The position numbers were made by a program, and so were the translations under genes. From positions 17,690-81,689 of the forward strand of contig JAUCBJ010008029.1 in the NCBI GenBank assembly GCA_032718475.1: a stretch of 64,000 bases of DNA, in the 5' to 3' direction. How positions within the stretch are numbered: the first letter of the stretch is position 1; every line of letters begins with the position of its first letter. The notes under the pieces are model-generated. The model was not told where the DNA came from, searched no databases, and saw only the letters and a program-made list of their open reading frames with translations. Positions 12,501 to 24,678 of the stretch are shown piece by piece. The stretch comes from Nemertoderma westbladi (taxonomy: Eukaryota; Xenacoelomorpha; Nemertodermatida; Nemertodermatidae).

Positions 12501-12570
12501 GTGCAACACAGACCAGCGGCTTGTAATGAAATCTGTTTCTGAGATTGTTTCAGTTGCGGAATCCTTATGA
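9520..12570 (+). CDS. LINE ORF2: AP-like endonuclease and reverse transcriptase
   Basis: About 1016 uninterrupted codons; the open frame begins just after an in-frame TGA at 9493. No ATG precedes the endonuclease motifs, so initiation may depend on the overlapping ORF1 stop. Endonuclease motifs in order: LSWNAG, FIQEVK, LLGDVNS (about codon 140), ELDRAVIS and SDH (about 240). Reverse-transcriptase motifs: KAPGPDGLSASILK, YRGISI, FVDFKTAYDKVP (about 560, first catalytic Asp), LQGAPG, LLLMDDS (about 653, in place of the usual F/YADD) and SKTKFMAIG. A C-terminal Cys/His motif C-x-C-x7-H-x4-C sits near codon 963. The protein nicks target DNA and copies the element RNA from the nick. The absence of stops or frameshifts suggests a recent insertion. 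The LMDD box is unusual but keeps both aspartates. Confidence 0.92.
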   Translation: MRHFNSVINILSWNAGSLREKYLLPNVSNLLFMYDIVFIQEVKSIYPFTVAGFNLLRSVDSKNGHCGGVVVLLKPWLVQYLFRVNMSHNIITFSLSMYPSIIFCCAYIPPYKSEYYDFAVWAHIQSLVLPKGSFRLILLGDVNSRLGDLIFEFPLLYPELCVRQPDDVTQNENGKRLFRLCLDCSLVNLSYLNLPNGICLDGDLTFKRGSTFISELDRAVISIDLLPCVRKFQVYQNVLPSDHAAIGISLCLHYEYPVQLLLRNSLYLQNYEHFGRQRLTFSPVTTRNLNLTQFCDTLKNLVTERTFENTDAMSQYITSTLYDTAKQTKYHAKAHHNNTPVHVPHSTAALWTALSESNDPKTMWNRIGWKGSIDCTSTASDRPSDEAFSQHFESLLSDGSDVLPLRITSNRHEGLDAKISLDEVKEGLAHMKSNKAPGPDGLSASILKSLPVQWLLLIVTLFNWVFDSAVMPTSWGLSRLVAVFKRGAIGVCSNYRGISIINSLTKLFDTIITKRLQSWRMPSPEQAGACKGRGCEEQILTIRLLIDYVTNKNRTLFLLFVDFKTAYDKVPRNLLFEQLLSMGCTNRIVNAIHGLYSNARSLVGSKIVHSTVGVLQGAPGSCYLFTMFIDPLVKVLKSLPWDDFLCWLHILLLMDDSIILATTREKCLEKLSVLLQFCNESGMVINRSKTKFMAIGNVTATDRHPLIAYGLGYSENPMIVDNTDTYIYLGSPITQCGGVDAAVSFHIAEKQKHISKFHGFLSKHASSPLWLKLKVFHACLLSATMYSCETWIGANLSSACRTYNEMLTATLGVRPRTSRDLLYIESGLPPPATYVYQRQYDFICRMLEDRDLHSPLFLVLDMCLQEQTPMARQIERLLGKGPDFAGTARAEIMDKIRLSTSTRITFYRDCNPSLHLHEVYCKQRYFNEHHRIAWTRLRLTSTSLPVEKARWRGQAKDTRFCQCGDLQSESHYITTCPLVPRLPELDYSSTTAFMCNTDQRLVMKSVSEIVSVAESL

Positions 12571-13400
12571 ACTCGATATTGCTCTAGATTGTATAGATGA
12601 TGTATAATCAGTTTCTCTTGTGTTCTTATTGTATATGTCTCACTTGTATTCATGTATTTGATTCACTTGCCTCTGATCGAAAGTAGTATTGCATATGTTG
12701 TCTTGTATTGTATTACTTGGTTATACTAATGTTTAGTAGATTGCCTCGGATTGTTACTTGTTGTATTGCATATGTTGTTTTGTATCGTATTACTTGTTTA
12801 TACTAAAAGTTTAAGGGATTTGCCCCAGAGAATATCACTTAAATTGTTGTATTGCATCTTTCGTTTTGTATCGTACTTGTTTATGCTAATGTTTGTAGTG
12901 GAACTCCACTTAGTTTTGTTTCATAATACCTGTTTATGTACATTATACTAATGTTTTAGTAGATTGCCTCAGATTATATTACTTTGTTTTACGTTGTGTA
13001 CAGATTATGTTGTATTGCATCAGGATCGCTTGTTTCTCGTTTTGTTGTGTCATACCAACAGTATGTCTAGATCTAGGTCGTGTTCGTTGCTCAGTGTACG
13101 ATTAATTTATGTTGTTCAGTTTTATAACAAGTTTATGTTTCTTTCACACTATTTGTATTGTAGGACATTTGAGTATAGTGGCGCTTATCATTAGGTAACT
13201 GAATTTAATAATGTCGATAATAATATATATATATGTACTGGCTGTCTATTGTTGATATTAATATGTAGGTTGATGTAGTGTAGGCCTACTGTACAACTGC
13301 TGTAATGCATATTTAGACCTGTACTGTACTTGCAGAATTGTAGTGAATTTCCCACTCCAAATTATTAGTTTTTATGGATTAATTAATAATATTTGAATAA
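12571..13400 (+). repeat. LINE 3' UTR with about 75-bp repeats
   Basis: After the ORF2 stop, T-rich DNA contains three to four degenerate copies (about 12690-13030) of a unit with TGTATTGCATATGTTGT and TTGTATCGTATTACTTG, then TAGTAGATTGCCTC. No open frame of note. Structured or repeated 3' UTRs are common in LINEs and may help the reverse transcriptase recognise its RNA. Confidence 0.6.
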
Positions 13401-16400
13401 ATAGTACCCCAGGCTAACTCCATACAGACACAGTAGATGTACCCCAGGTAACTCCATACAGACACAGTAGATGTACCCCAGGTAACTCCATACAGACACA
13501 GGAGATGTACCCCAGGCTAACTCCATAGAGACACAGGAGATATACCCCAAGTAACTCCATATAGACACAGTAGATGTACCCCAGGCTAATTCCATACAGA
13601 CACAGGAGATATACCCCAAGTAACTCCATATAGACACAGGAGATGTACCCCAGTTAATTCCATACAGACACAGTAGATGTACCCCAGGTAACTCCATACA
13701 GACACAGTAGATGTACCACAGGTAACTCCATACAGACACAGTAGATGTACCCCAGGCTAACTCCATACAGACACAGGATATGTACCCCAAGTAACTCCAT
13801 ACAGACACAGGAGATGTACCCCAGGCTAACTCCATACAGACAGAGGAGATGTACCCCAGGTAACTCCATACAGACACAGTATATAGTACCCCAAGTAACT
13901 CCATACAGACACAGGAGATGTACCCCAGGTAACGCCATACAGACACAGGATATGTACCCCAGGCTAACTCCATACAGGCACAGGAGATATACCTCAAGTA
14001 ACTCCATATAGACACAGTAGATGTACCCCAGGCTAACTCCATACAGACATAGGAGATATACCCTAAGTAACTCCATACAGACACAGGAGATGTACCCCAG
14101 GTAACTGCATACAGACACAGGAGATGTACCCCAGGCTAACTCCATACAGACACAGTATAAGTACCCAAGGCTAACTCCATACAGACACAGGAGATGTAAC
14201 CCAGGTAACTCCATACAGACACATTATATAGTACCCCAGGCTAACTCCATACAGACACAGTAGATGTACCCCAGGTAACTCCATACAGCCACAGTAGATG
14301 TACCCCAGGTAACTCTATACAGACACAGGAGATGTACCCCAGACTAACTCCATACAGACACAGGAGATATACCCCAAGTAACTCCATATAGACACAGTAG
14401 ATGTACCCCAGGCTAATTCCATACAGACACAGGAGATATACCCTAAGTAACTCCATACAGACACAGGAGATGTACCCCAGGTAACTGCATACAGACACAG
14501 GAGATGTACCCCAGGCTAACTCCATACAGACACAGTATAAGTACCCAAGGCTAACTCCATACAGACACAGGAGATGTAACCCAGGTAACTCCATACAGAC
14601 ACATTATATAGTACCCCAGGCTAACTCCATACAGACACAGTAGATGTACCCCAGGTAACTCCATACAGACACAGTAGATGTACCCCAGGTAACTCCATAC
14701 AGACACAGGAGATGTACCCCAGGCTAACTCCATACAGACACAGGAGATATACCCCAAGTAACTCCATATAGACACAGGAGATGTACCCCAGGCTAACCCC
14801 ATACAGACACAGGAGATGTACCCCAGGTAACTCCATACAGACACAGGAGATGTACCCCAGGTAACTCCATACAGACACAGCAGATGTACCCCAGGTAACT
14901 CCATACAGACACAGGAGATGTACCCCAGGTAACTCCATACAGACACAGGAGATGTACCCCAGGTAACTCCATACAGATACAGGAGATGTACCCCAGGCTA
15001 ACTCCATACAGACACAGGAGATATACCCCAAGTAACTCCATATAGACACAGTAGATGTACCCCAGGCTAATTCCATACAGACACAGGAGATATACCCTAA
15101 GTAACTCCATACAGACACAGGAGATGTACCCCAGGTAACTGCATACAGACACAGGAGATGTACCCCAGGCTAACTCCATACAGACACAGTATAAGTACCC
15201 AAGGCTAACTCCATACAGACACAGGAGATGTAACCCAGGTAACTCCATACAGACACATTATATAGTACCCCAGGCTAACTCCATACAGACACAGTAGATG
15301 TACCCCAGGTAACTCCATACAGACACAGTAGATGTACCCCAGGTAACTCCATACAGACACAGGAGATGTACCCCAGGCTAACTCCATACAGACACAGGAG
15401 ATATACCCCAAGTAACTCCATATAGACACAGTAGATGTACCCCAGGCTAATTCCATACAGACACAGGAGATATACCCCAAGTAACTCCATATAGACACAG
15501 GAGATGTACCCCAGTTAATTCCATACAGACACAGTAGATGTACCCCAGGTAACTCCATACATACACAGTAGATGTACCACAGGTAACTCCATACAGACAC
15601 AGTAGATGTACCCCAGGCTAACTCCATACAGACACAGGATATGTACCCCAAGTAACTCCATACAGACACAGGAGATGTACCCCAGGCTAACTCCATACAG
15701 ACAGAGGAGATGTACCCCAGGTAACTCCATACAGACACAGTATATAGTACCCCAAGTAACTCCATACAGACACAGGAGATGTACCCCAGGTAACGCCATA
15801 CAGACACAGGATATGTACCCCAGGCTAACTCCATACAGGCACAGGAGATATACCCCAAGTAACTCCATATAGACACAGTAGATGTACCCCAGGCTAACTC
15901 CATACAGACATAGGAGATATACCCTAAGTAACTCCATACAGACACAGGAGATGTACCCCAGGTAACTGCATACAGACACAGGAGATGTACCCCAGGCTAA
16001 CTCCATACAGACACAGTATAAGTACCCAAGGCTAACTCCATACAGACACAGGAGATGTAGCCCAGGTAACTCCATACAGACACATTATATAGTACCCCAG
16101 GCTAACTCCATACAGACACAGTAGATGTACCCCAGGTAACTCCATACAGACACAGTAGATGTACCCCAGGTAACTCCATACAGACACAGGAGATGTACCC
16201 CAGGCTAACTCCATACAGACACAGGAGATATACCCCAAGTAACTCCATATAGACACAGTAGATGTACCCCAGGCTAATTCCATACAGACACAGGAGATAT
16301 ACCCTAAGTAACTCCATACAGACACAGGAGATGTACCCCAGGTAACTGCATACAGACACAGGAGATGTACCCCAGGCTAACTCCATACAGACACAGTATA

Positions 16401-19400
16401 AGTACCCAAGGCTAACTCCATACAGACACAGGAGATGTAACCCAGGTAACTCCATACAGACACATTATATAGTACCCCAGGCTAACTCCATACAGACACA
16501 GTAGATGTACCCCAGGTAACTCCATACAGACACAGTAGATGTACCCCAGGTAACTCCATACAGACACAGGAGATGTACCCCAGGCTAACTCCATACAGAC
16601 ACAGGAGATATACCCCAAGTAACTCCATATAGACACAGGAGATGTACCCCAGGCTAACTCCATACAGACACAGGAGATGTACCCCAGGTAACTCCATACA
16701 GACACAGGAGATGTACCCCAGGTAACTCCATACAGACACAGCAGATGTACCCCAGGTAACTCCATACAGACACAGGAGATGTACCCCAGGTAACTCCATA
16801 CAGACACAGGAGATGTACCCCAGGTAACTCCATACAGATACAGGAGATGTACCCCAGGTAACTCCATACAGACACAGGAGATGTACCCCAGGTAACTCCA
16901 TACAGACACATGAGATGTACCCCAGGCTAACTCCATACAGACACAGGAGATGTACCCCAAGTAACTCCATACAATCACAGTAGATGTACCCCAGGCTAAC
17001 TCCATACAGACACAGGAGATGTACCCCAGGTAACTCCATACAGACACAGGAGATGTACCCCAGGCTAACACCATACAGACACAAGAGATGTACCCCAGGT
17101 AACTCCATACAGACACAGGCGATGTACCCCAAGTAACTCCATACCGACACAGGAGATGTACCCCAGGTAACTCCATACAGACACAGGAGATGTACCCCAG
17201 GCTAACTCCATACAGTCACAGGAGATGTACCCCAAGTAACTCCATACAATCACAGTAGATGTACCCCAGGCTAACTCCATACAGACACAGTAGATGTACC
17301 CCAAGTAACTCCGTAGTCATAGGAGATGCACCCCAAGTAACTCCATACAGACACAGTAGATGTACCCCTGGTAACTCCATACAGTCATAGGGGATGTACC
17401 CCAGGTTAACTCAATAGGCCCTACAGACACAGTATATAGTAGTTAACTCCATACAGACACAGTAGATGTACCCCAGGTAACTCCATACAGACACAGTATA
17501 TAGTTGTACCCCAGGCTAACTCCATACAGACCAGACACAGGAGATGTACCCCAGGTAACTCCATACAGACACAGGAGATGTACCCCAGGCTAACTCCATA
17601 CAGACACAGGAGATGTACCCCAGGTAACTCCATACAGACACAGTATATAGTACCCCAAGTAACTCCATACAGACACAGGAGATGTACCCCAGGTAACTCC
17701 ATACAGACACAGTTTATAGTACCCCAAGTAACTCCATACAGACACAGTAGATGTACCCCAGGCTAACTCCATACAGACATAGGAGATATACCCTAAGTAA
17801 CTCCATACAGACACAGGAGATGTACCCCAGGTAACTGCATACAGACACAGGAGATGTACCCCAGGCTAACTCCATACAGACACAGTATAAGTACCCAAGG
17901 CTAACTCCATACAGACACAGGAGATGTAGCCCAGGTAACTCCATACAGACACATTATATAGTACCCCAGGCTAACTCCATACAGACACAGTAGATGTACC
18001 CCAGGTAACTCCATACAGACACAGTAGATGTACCCCAGGTAACTCCATACAGACACAGGAGATGTACCCCAGGCTAACTCCATACAGACACAGGAGATAT
18101 ACCCCAAGTAACTCCATATAGACACAGTAGATGTACCCCAGGCTAATTCCATACAGACACAGGAGATATACCCTAAGTAACTCCATACAGACACAGGAGA
18201 TGTACCCCAGGTAACTGCATACAGACACAGGAGATGTACCCCAGGCTAACTCCATACAGACACAGTATAAGTACCCAAGGCTAACTCCATACAGACACAG
18301 GAGATGTAACCCAGGTAACTCCATACAGACACATTATATAGTACCCCAGGCTAACTCCATACAGACACAGTAGATGTACCCCAGGTAACTCCATACAGAC
18401 ACAGTAGATGTACCCCAGGTAACTCCATACAGACACAGGAGATGTACCCCAGGCTAACTCCATACAGACACAGGAGATATACCCCAAGTAACTCCATATA
18501 GACACAGGAGATGTACCCCAGGCTAACTCCATACAGACACAGGAGATGTACCCCAGGTAACTCCATACAGACACAGGAGATGTACCCCAGGTAACTCCAT
18601 ACAGACACAGCAGATGTACCCCAGGTAACTCCATACAGACACAGGAGATGTACCCCAGGTAACTCCATACAGACACAGGAGATGTACCCCAGGTAACTCC
18701 ATACAGATACAGGAGATGTACCCCAGGTAACTCCATACAGACACAGGAGATGTACCCCAGGTAACTCCATACAGACACATGAGATGTACCCCAGGCTAAC
18801 TCCATACAGACACAGGAGATGTACCCCAAGTAACTCCATACAATCACAGTAGATGTACCCCAGGCTAACTCCATACAGACACAGGAGATGTACCCCAGGT
18901 AACTCCATACAGACACAGGAGATGTACCCCAGGCTAACACCATACAGACACAAGAGATGTACCCCAGGTAACTCCATACAGACACAGGCGATGTACCCCA
19001 AGTAACTCCATACCGACACAGGAGATGTACCCCAGGTAACTCCATACAGACACAGGAGATGTACCCCAGGCTAACTCCATACAGACACAGGAGATGTACC
19101 CCAAGTAACTCCATACAATCACAGTAGATGTACCCCAGGCTAACTCCATACAGACACAGTAGATGTACCCCAAGTAACTCCGTAGTCATAGGAGATGCAC
19201 CCCAAGTAACTCCATACAGACACAGTAGATGTACCCCTGGTAACTCCATACAGTCATAGGGGATGTACCCCAGGTTAACTCAATAGGCCCTACAGACACA
19301 GTATATAGTAGTTAACTCCATACAGACACAGTAGATGTACCCCAGGTAACTCCATACAGACACAGTATATAGTTGTACCCCAGGCTAACTCCATACAGAC

Positions 19401-22400
19401 CAGACACAGGAGATGTACCCCAGGTAACTCCATACAGACACAGGAGATGTACCCCAGGCTAACTCCATACAGACACAGGAGATGTACCCCAGGTAACTCC
19501 ATACAGACACAGTATATAGTACCCCAAGTAACTCCATACAGACACAGGAGATGTACCCCAGGTAACTCCATACAGACACAGTTTATAGTACCCCAAGTAA
19601 CTCCATACAGACACAGTAGATGTACCCCAGGTAACTCCATACAGACACAGTATATAGTTGTACCCCAGGCTAACTCCATACAGACCAGACACAGGAGATG
19701 TACCCCAGGTAACTCCATACAGACACAGGAGATGTACCCCAGGCTAACTCCATATAGACACAGGAGATATACCCCAAGTAACTCCATACAGACACAGTAG
19801 ATGTACCCCAGGCTAACTCCATACAGACACAGGAAATATACCCCAAGTAACTCCATACAGACACAGGAGATGTACCCCAGGTAACTCCACACAGACACAG
19901 GAGATGTACCCCAGGCTAACTCCATACAGACACAGTAGATGTACCCCAAGTAACTCCATATAGACACAGTAGATGTACCACAGGTAACTCCATATAGACA
20001 CAGTAGATGTACCACAGGTAACTCCATACAGACACAGGATATGTACCCCAGGCTAACTCCATACAGACACAGGAGATATACCCCAAGTAACTCCATATAG
20101 ACACAGTAGATGTACCCCAAGTAACTGCATACAGACACAGGAGATGTACCCCAGGCTAACTCCATACAGACACAGTATAAGTACCCAAGGCTAACTCCAT
20201 ACAGACACAGGAGATGTAACCCAGGTAACTCCATACAGACACATTATATATTACCCCAGGCTAACTCCATACAGACACAGGAGATGTACCCCAGGTAACT
20301 CCATACAGACACAGGAGATGTACCCCAGGCTAACTCCATACAGACGCAGGAGATATACCCCAAGTAACTCCATATAGACACAGTAGATGTACCCCAGGCT
20401 AATTCCATACAGACACAGGAGATATACCCCAAGTAACTCCGTAGTCATAGGAGATGTACCCCAGTTAACTCCATACAGACACAGTAGATGTACCCCAGGT
20501 AACTCCATACAGACACAGGAGATGTACCCCAGGTAACTCCATACAGACACAGTAGATGTACCCCAGGCTAACTCCATACAGACACAGGAGATGTACCCCA
20601 AGTAACTCCATACAGACACAGGAGATGTACCCCAGGCTAACTCCATACAGACACAGGAGATGTACCCCAAGTAACTCCATACAGACACAGGAGATGTACC
20701 CCAGGTAACTCCATACAGACACACGAGATATACCCCAAGTAACTCCATACAGACATAGTAGATGTACCCCAGGCTAACTCCATACAGACACAGGAGATGT
20801 ACCCCAAGCTAACTCCATACAGACACAGAAGATATACCCCAAGTAACTCCATACAGACACAGTAGATTTACCCCAGGCTAACTCCATACAGACACAGGAG
20901 ATGTACCCCAAGTAACTCCATACAGACACAGTAGATGTACCCCAGGCTAACTCCATACGGACACAGGAGATGTGCCCCAAGTAACTCCATACAATCACAG
21001 TAGATGTACCCCAGGCTAACTCCATACAGACACAGGAGATGTACCCCAGGCTAACTCCATACAGACACAGGAGATGTACCCCAGGCTAACTCCATACAGA
21101 CACAAGAGATGTACCCCAGGTAACTCCATACAGACACAGGCGATGTACCCCAAGTAACTCCATACCGACACAGGAGATGTACCCCAGGTAACTCCATACA
21201 GACACAGGAGATGTACCCCAGGCTAACTCCATACAGACACAGGAGATGTACCCCAAGTAACTCCATACAATCACAGTAGATGTACCCCAGGCTAACTCCA
21301 TACAGACACAGTAGATGTACCCCAAGTAACTCCGTAGTCATAGGAGATGTACCCCAAGTAACTCCATACAGACACAGTAGATGTACCCGAGGTAACTCCA
21401 TACAGTCATAGGAGATGTACCCCAGGTTAACTCAATAGGCCCTACAGACACAGTATATAGTAGTTAACTCCATACAGACACAGGAGATAGTATCCCAAGT
21501 AACTCCATACAGTCATAGATGTACCCCAGGCTAACTCCATACAGACACAGGAGATGTACCCCAGGTAACTCCATACAGACACAGGAGATGTACCCCAGGT
21601 AACTCCATACAGACACAGGAGATGTACCCCAGGCTAACTCTATACAGACACAGGAGATGTACCCCAAGTAACTCCATACAGATCACTGTAGATGTACCCC
21701 AGGCTAACTCCATACAGACACAGGAGATGTACCCCAGGTAACTCCATACAGACACAGGAGATGTACCCCAGGCTAACACCATACAGACACAAGAGATGTA
21801 CCCCAGGTAACTCCATACAGACACAGGCGATGTACCCCAAGTAACTCCATACCGACACAGGAGATGTACCCCAGGTAACTCCATACAGACACAGGAGATG
21901 TACCCCAGGCTAACTCCATACAGACACAGGAGATGTACCCCAGGCTAACTCCATACAGACACAGTAGATGTACCCCAAGTAACTCCGTCAGTCATAGGAG
22001 ATGTACCCCAAGTAACTCCATACAGACACAGTAGATGTACCCCAGGCTAACTCCATACAGTCATAGGAGATGTACCCCAGGTTAACTCAATAGGCCCTAC
22101 AGACACAGTATATAGTCCCCAGTCTAACTCCATACAGACACAGGAGATAGTATCCCAAGTAACTCCATACACGTCATAGATGTACCCCAGGTTAACTCAA
22201 TACAGACACATAGTCCCCAGCTAACTCCATACAGGCACAGGAGATTGTATCCCAAGTAACTCCATACCGACACAGGAGATGTACCCCAGGTAACTCCATA
22301 CAGACACAGGAGATGTACCCCAGGCTAACTCCATACAGACACAGGAGATGTACCCCAGGCTAACTCCATACAGACACAGTAGATGTACCCCAAGTAACTC

Positions 22401-22740
22401 CGTAGTCATAGGAGATGTACCCCAAGTAACTCCATACAGACACAGTAGATGTACCCCAGGTAACTCCATACAGTCATAGGAGATGTACCCCAGGTTAACT
22501 CAATAGGCCCTACAGACACAGTATATAGTAGTTAACTCCATACAGACACAGGAGATAGTATCCCAAGTAACTCCATACAGTCATAGATGTACCCCAGGTT
22601 AACTCAATACAGACACATAGTAGCTAACTCCATACAGGCACAGGAGATTGTACCCCAAGTAACTCCATAGAGTCATAGGAGGTGTACCCCAGGGTAACTT
22701 CAATACAGACACAGGAGATAGTAACCCATGCAAACTCAAT
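13401..22740. repeat. 34/35-bp satellite array, right part
   Basis: This continues the array interrupted at 9407, with roughly 270 units. The 380-bp higher-order block recurs (ATTATATAGT at 14223/14603, 16084/16464, 17953/18333). A 1869-bp segment is duplicated in tandem (about 15856-17724 and 17725-19593): the landmark GGTTAACTCAATAGGCCC lies at about 17403 and 19272, and recurs near 8363, 21424, 22077 and 22497. Copies get more divergent and indel-rich after about 21480, as expected at an array edge. Confidence 0.97.
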
Positions 22741-22848
22741 ACATTTTACTATTAACACGTTGTGTGCCCATTACTCTGGTTCTACATCATGGAATTTTAT
22801 AAAAAATTTCCAGAAGGGCGGAGTAGTATCGAGATACACCTGGAACCT

Positions 22849-23215
22849 AATAAAATTTAATATTATAAGTAATTCAACAGGACTAAGGATGATCCAACTC
22901 TATAGCAAATGGAGCGGAAAAAATGAATTCACCACCAGCGGGGATCGAACCCGCGTCTCCCGATAAACGTTCAGGTATGCTAACCACTACACCACCTCCG
23001 TGGTGTAGTTGTATGCTAGCCACTACACCACCTCCGTGGTGTAGTGGTTAGCATACCTGAACGTTTATCGGGAGACGCGGGTTCGATCCCCGCTGGTGGC
23101 GAATTTATTTTTTCCGCTCCATTTGCTATAGAGTTGGATCATCCTTAGTCCTGTTTAATTACTTATAATTTATACAATCTATGGATGTTACACATATACA
23201 ATAAAATTTAATATT
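22849..23215. mobile_element. Palindromic tRNA-like element with 16-bp direct repeats
   Basis: Two inverted arms of about 130-150 bp (22865-23005 and 23036-23175) each carry the same tRNA-like sequence and the same flank (the TAGAGTTGGATCATCCTTAG region). The block is bounded by a perfect 16-bp direct repeat, AATAAAATTTAATATT, at 22849-22864 and 23200-23215, which looks like a target-site duplication. The centre holds two short hairpins of the form CACTACACCA/TGGTGTAGTG with loop CCTCCG. It is best read as an inverted dimer of a tRNA-derived SINE inserted as one unit. Confidence 0.7.
23030..23101 (+). tRNA. tRNA-like sequence (SINE head, probably not functional)
   Basis: A cloverleaf can be drawn: the D arm matches the tRNA-Glu type (GTGTAGTGGTTAGCAT, B1-box like), the anticodon stem is CCTGA/TCGGG, and the T arm is GCGGG-TTCGATC-CCCGC (a B box). 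The acceptor pairs at only about 5 of 7 positions, and position 33 before the apparent GTT anticodon is C instead of the near-invariant U. An inverted copy lies at about 22931-23003. I infer pol III promoter boxes of a mobile element, not a working tRNA gene. Confidence 0.45.
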
Positions 23216-23254
23216 GTTTTTGTGTCAGTGTATGACAAGTAAATGACAGTAAAC

Positions 23255-23400
23255 GGCGGGGTAGCTCAGTTGGTTGAGCGCCGGGCCTGCAAAGAATTGG
23301 TTGTAGGTTCAGCCCCGCCAGGTCCACTCAGCCTTTCATCAACTGGGGTCGATAAAATGAGTACCAGTTAAATAACTGGGAGCAAATCTTAGGGTAGCAG
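23255..23400 (+). mobile_element. tRNA-derived SINE
   Basis: Starts GGCGGGGTAGCTCAGTTGG (A box) and has GGTTCAGCCCCGCC (B-box and acceptor-like), with seven perfect acceptor pairs GGCGGGG/CCCCGCC but a poor anticodon stem. It is followed by a non-tRNA body, CCTTTCATCAACTGGGGTCG and AATGAGTACCAGTTA, resembling a conserved body I recall from molluscan and other invertebrate SINEs. No clear target duplication or tail was found. Confidence 0.7.
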
Positions 23401-23594
23401 CTATTGATATAGGAGCCTATGTATGTCTTGTCAGCCTTGTCATTGTATGGGGGTCACTTAATTGCACTTAAAAACCAAAAAATAGCACGTTTTCGAAGAA
23501 AATATTAGAAATTCATTAATTGTTTTAGCAAAATTTCCGATATGGGGTTTTCCTTTTTACTGGTTTCATTTCTGATGTCAATTTTAATGTTTGA

Positions 23595-23700
23595 CAGAAT
23601 CTCGAACGTCTGTATGTCTGTCTCTATGTACGTTGGTCTGTCTTGACAGACATATGGACAGACAAGACAAATATATAGACATACTAGACTGAGTCAAATA
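23595..23700. repeat. TCTG/CAGA-rich imperfect hairpin
   Basis: Short runs of GTCTGTC followed by GACAGAC words (GGTCTGTCTTGACAGACAT, then GGACAGACAAGAC) form an imperfect inverted repeat. Similar TCTG runs occur at 51260-51460. Confidence 0.6.
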
Positions 23701-23837
23701 GGATAACACCAGAAAAGAAATCAGCGAGCATAAAAACGATTTAAGAGTCCTATATTCGGACTGAGTGGACCTAAATTAGCTTAAAGGGGACCTAAGCTCG
23801 TAGTTAATTCGTCTTATTACTTCGTGGGCGCTATTGA

Positions 23838-24235
23838 ATTGAATTCATGAAAACAGCTATTATTATTAATCAATTGACACCTCGACTCCTCTCTGAGATT
23901 CCGACTACTCTATCCGATAGAATAAAATAATCATTTCGCTAACTGCTCTCTATCTTCGATAATCACAATTTATAATTCATTAGATGACTACAACATAATA
24001 ATTATAGTTTGAAGTTGTCTAGAAAATATCTCGTACACCACCGGGACTACCCTCACACGAATTTATCAAAAAAACAGGTAAACAAAGTCTTACACCCCAC
24101 AAACCAACAAAAAACATTGAGTGGAATACAGTATTTTCAACTTATTTATCAAACAGAACAAAAAGGTTTGACTTGACTCGTACTGTCCCTTACTACTTGC
24201 TTTACGGCGGGCCGCTAGCTTTAGTAGTCTTGTGT
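23838..24235 (-). repeat. Dispersed repeat, inverted partner of 31255-31575
   Basis: About 400 bp (for example CAATTGACACCTCGACTCCT, TCTATCCGATAGAATAAAAT, TAGTTTGAAGTTGTCTAGA and GGGCCGCTAGC) recur in reverse complement at 31255-31575 with substitutions and small gaps. The class is unknown and no coding is seen. The two copies sit about 7 kb apart in inverted orientation around the palindromes and the piggyBac-like element. Confidence 0.8.
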
Positions 24236-24678
24236 AACAACCATCATTTTTTGGAACAGAACCGAATATGTTAAACAAAAAAACTTGTATCTGATTGTAG
24301 CAGTCTTGGAAATAGTTATTGTGAACATTCCAGAGATTATTGTAGTTTACAAAATATTAGGGTTGCAATCAGCCGAAACAAATGTAATCCAGTCTTAATG
24401 CGTACTTACGTCATGAATATATTTAAAACAGATGTTACAAATTGTAATTTAGAAATATGATTAGTTAATTATTTGGAACGAATTCCATCCTACTGATAAT
24501 AATTGACGTTGTAATTTTTACCATTACGGAATTGCAGATGTTACAGGTACTAATCAAAAGACAAATAATTGAAATATTTAATTATTTCAAATTTTTTTAT
24601 ATATAAGACGCGCCGAAAAGTGTAAAAATATTTTCCAGTCTTATAATTCACTCCTTTGCATTGTAAATAGAAAATTAT

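Larger units (their letters stand above)
9408..13400 (+). mobile_element. LINE (non-LTR retrotransposon) inserted in the satellite
   Basis: The array stops after ATTATATAGT at 9407 and resumes at 13401 with ATAGTACCCC, so ATAGT appears on both sides (likely 5-bp target duplication) and the satellite reads through if the insert is removed. The element is about 4.0 kb: the end of ORF1, a complete ORF2, and an 830-bp 3' UTR with internal repeats, ending in AATATTTGAATAA without a poly(A) tail. It lacks most of ORF1 and any 5' UTR, as expected from 5'-truncated target-primed reverse transcription. The clade is not resolved by eye. Confidence 0.9.

Noticed and set aside
5082-22469. Many long minus-strand open frames (up to about 320 codons) reading Leu/Tyr/Trp/Cys-rich repeats, and plus-strand frames with YRHRRCTP repeats
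   Set aside because: They come from a 34/35-bp satellite lacking stops in those frames; all three minus frames are open and the repeat length is not a multiple of three.
5160-22740. CRISPR-like regular repeats
   Set aside because: Units are contiguous with no unique spacers, and the DNA is eukaryotic.
23030-23101. A functional tRNA-Asn (GTT anticodon)
   Set aside because: C at position 33, acceptor mismatches and an inverted duplicate in a mobile element argue against a working tRNA.
23255-23325. A functional tRNA with a TGC or GCA anticodon
   Set aside because: The anticodon stem does not pair, and a SINE body follows directly.
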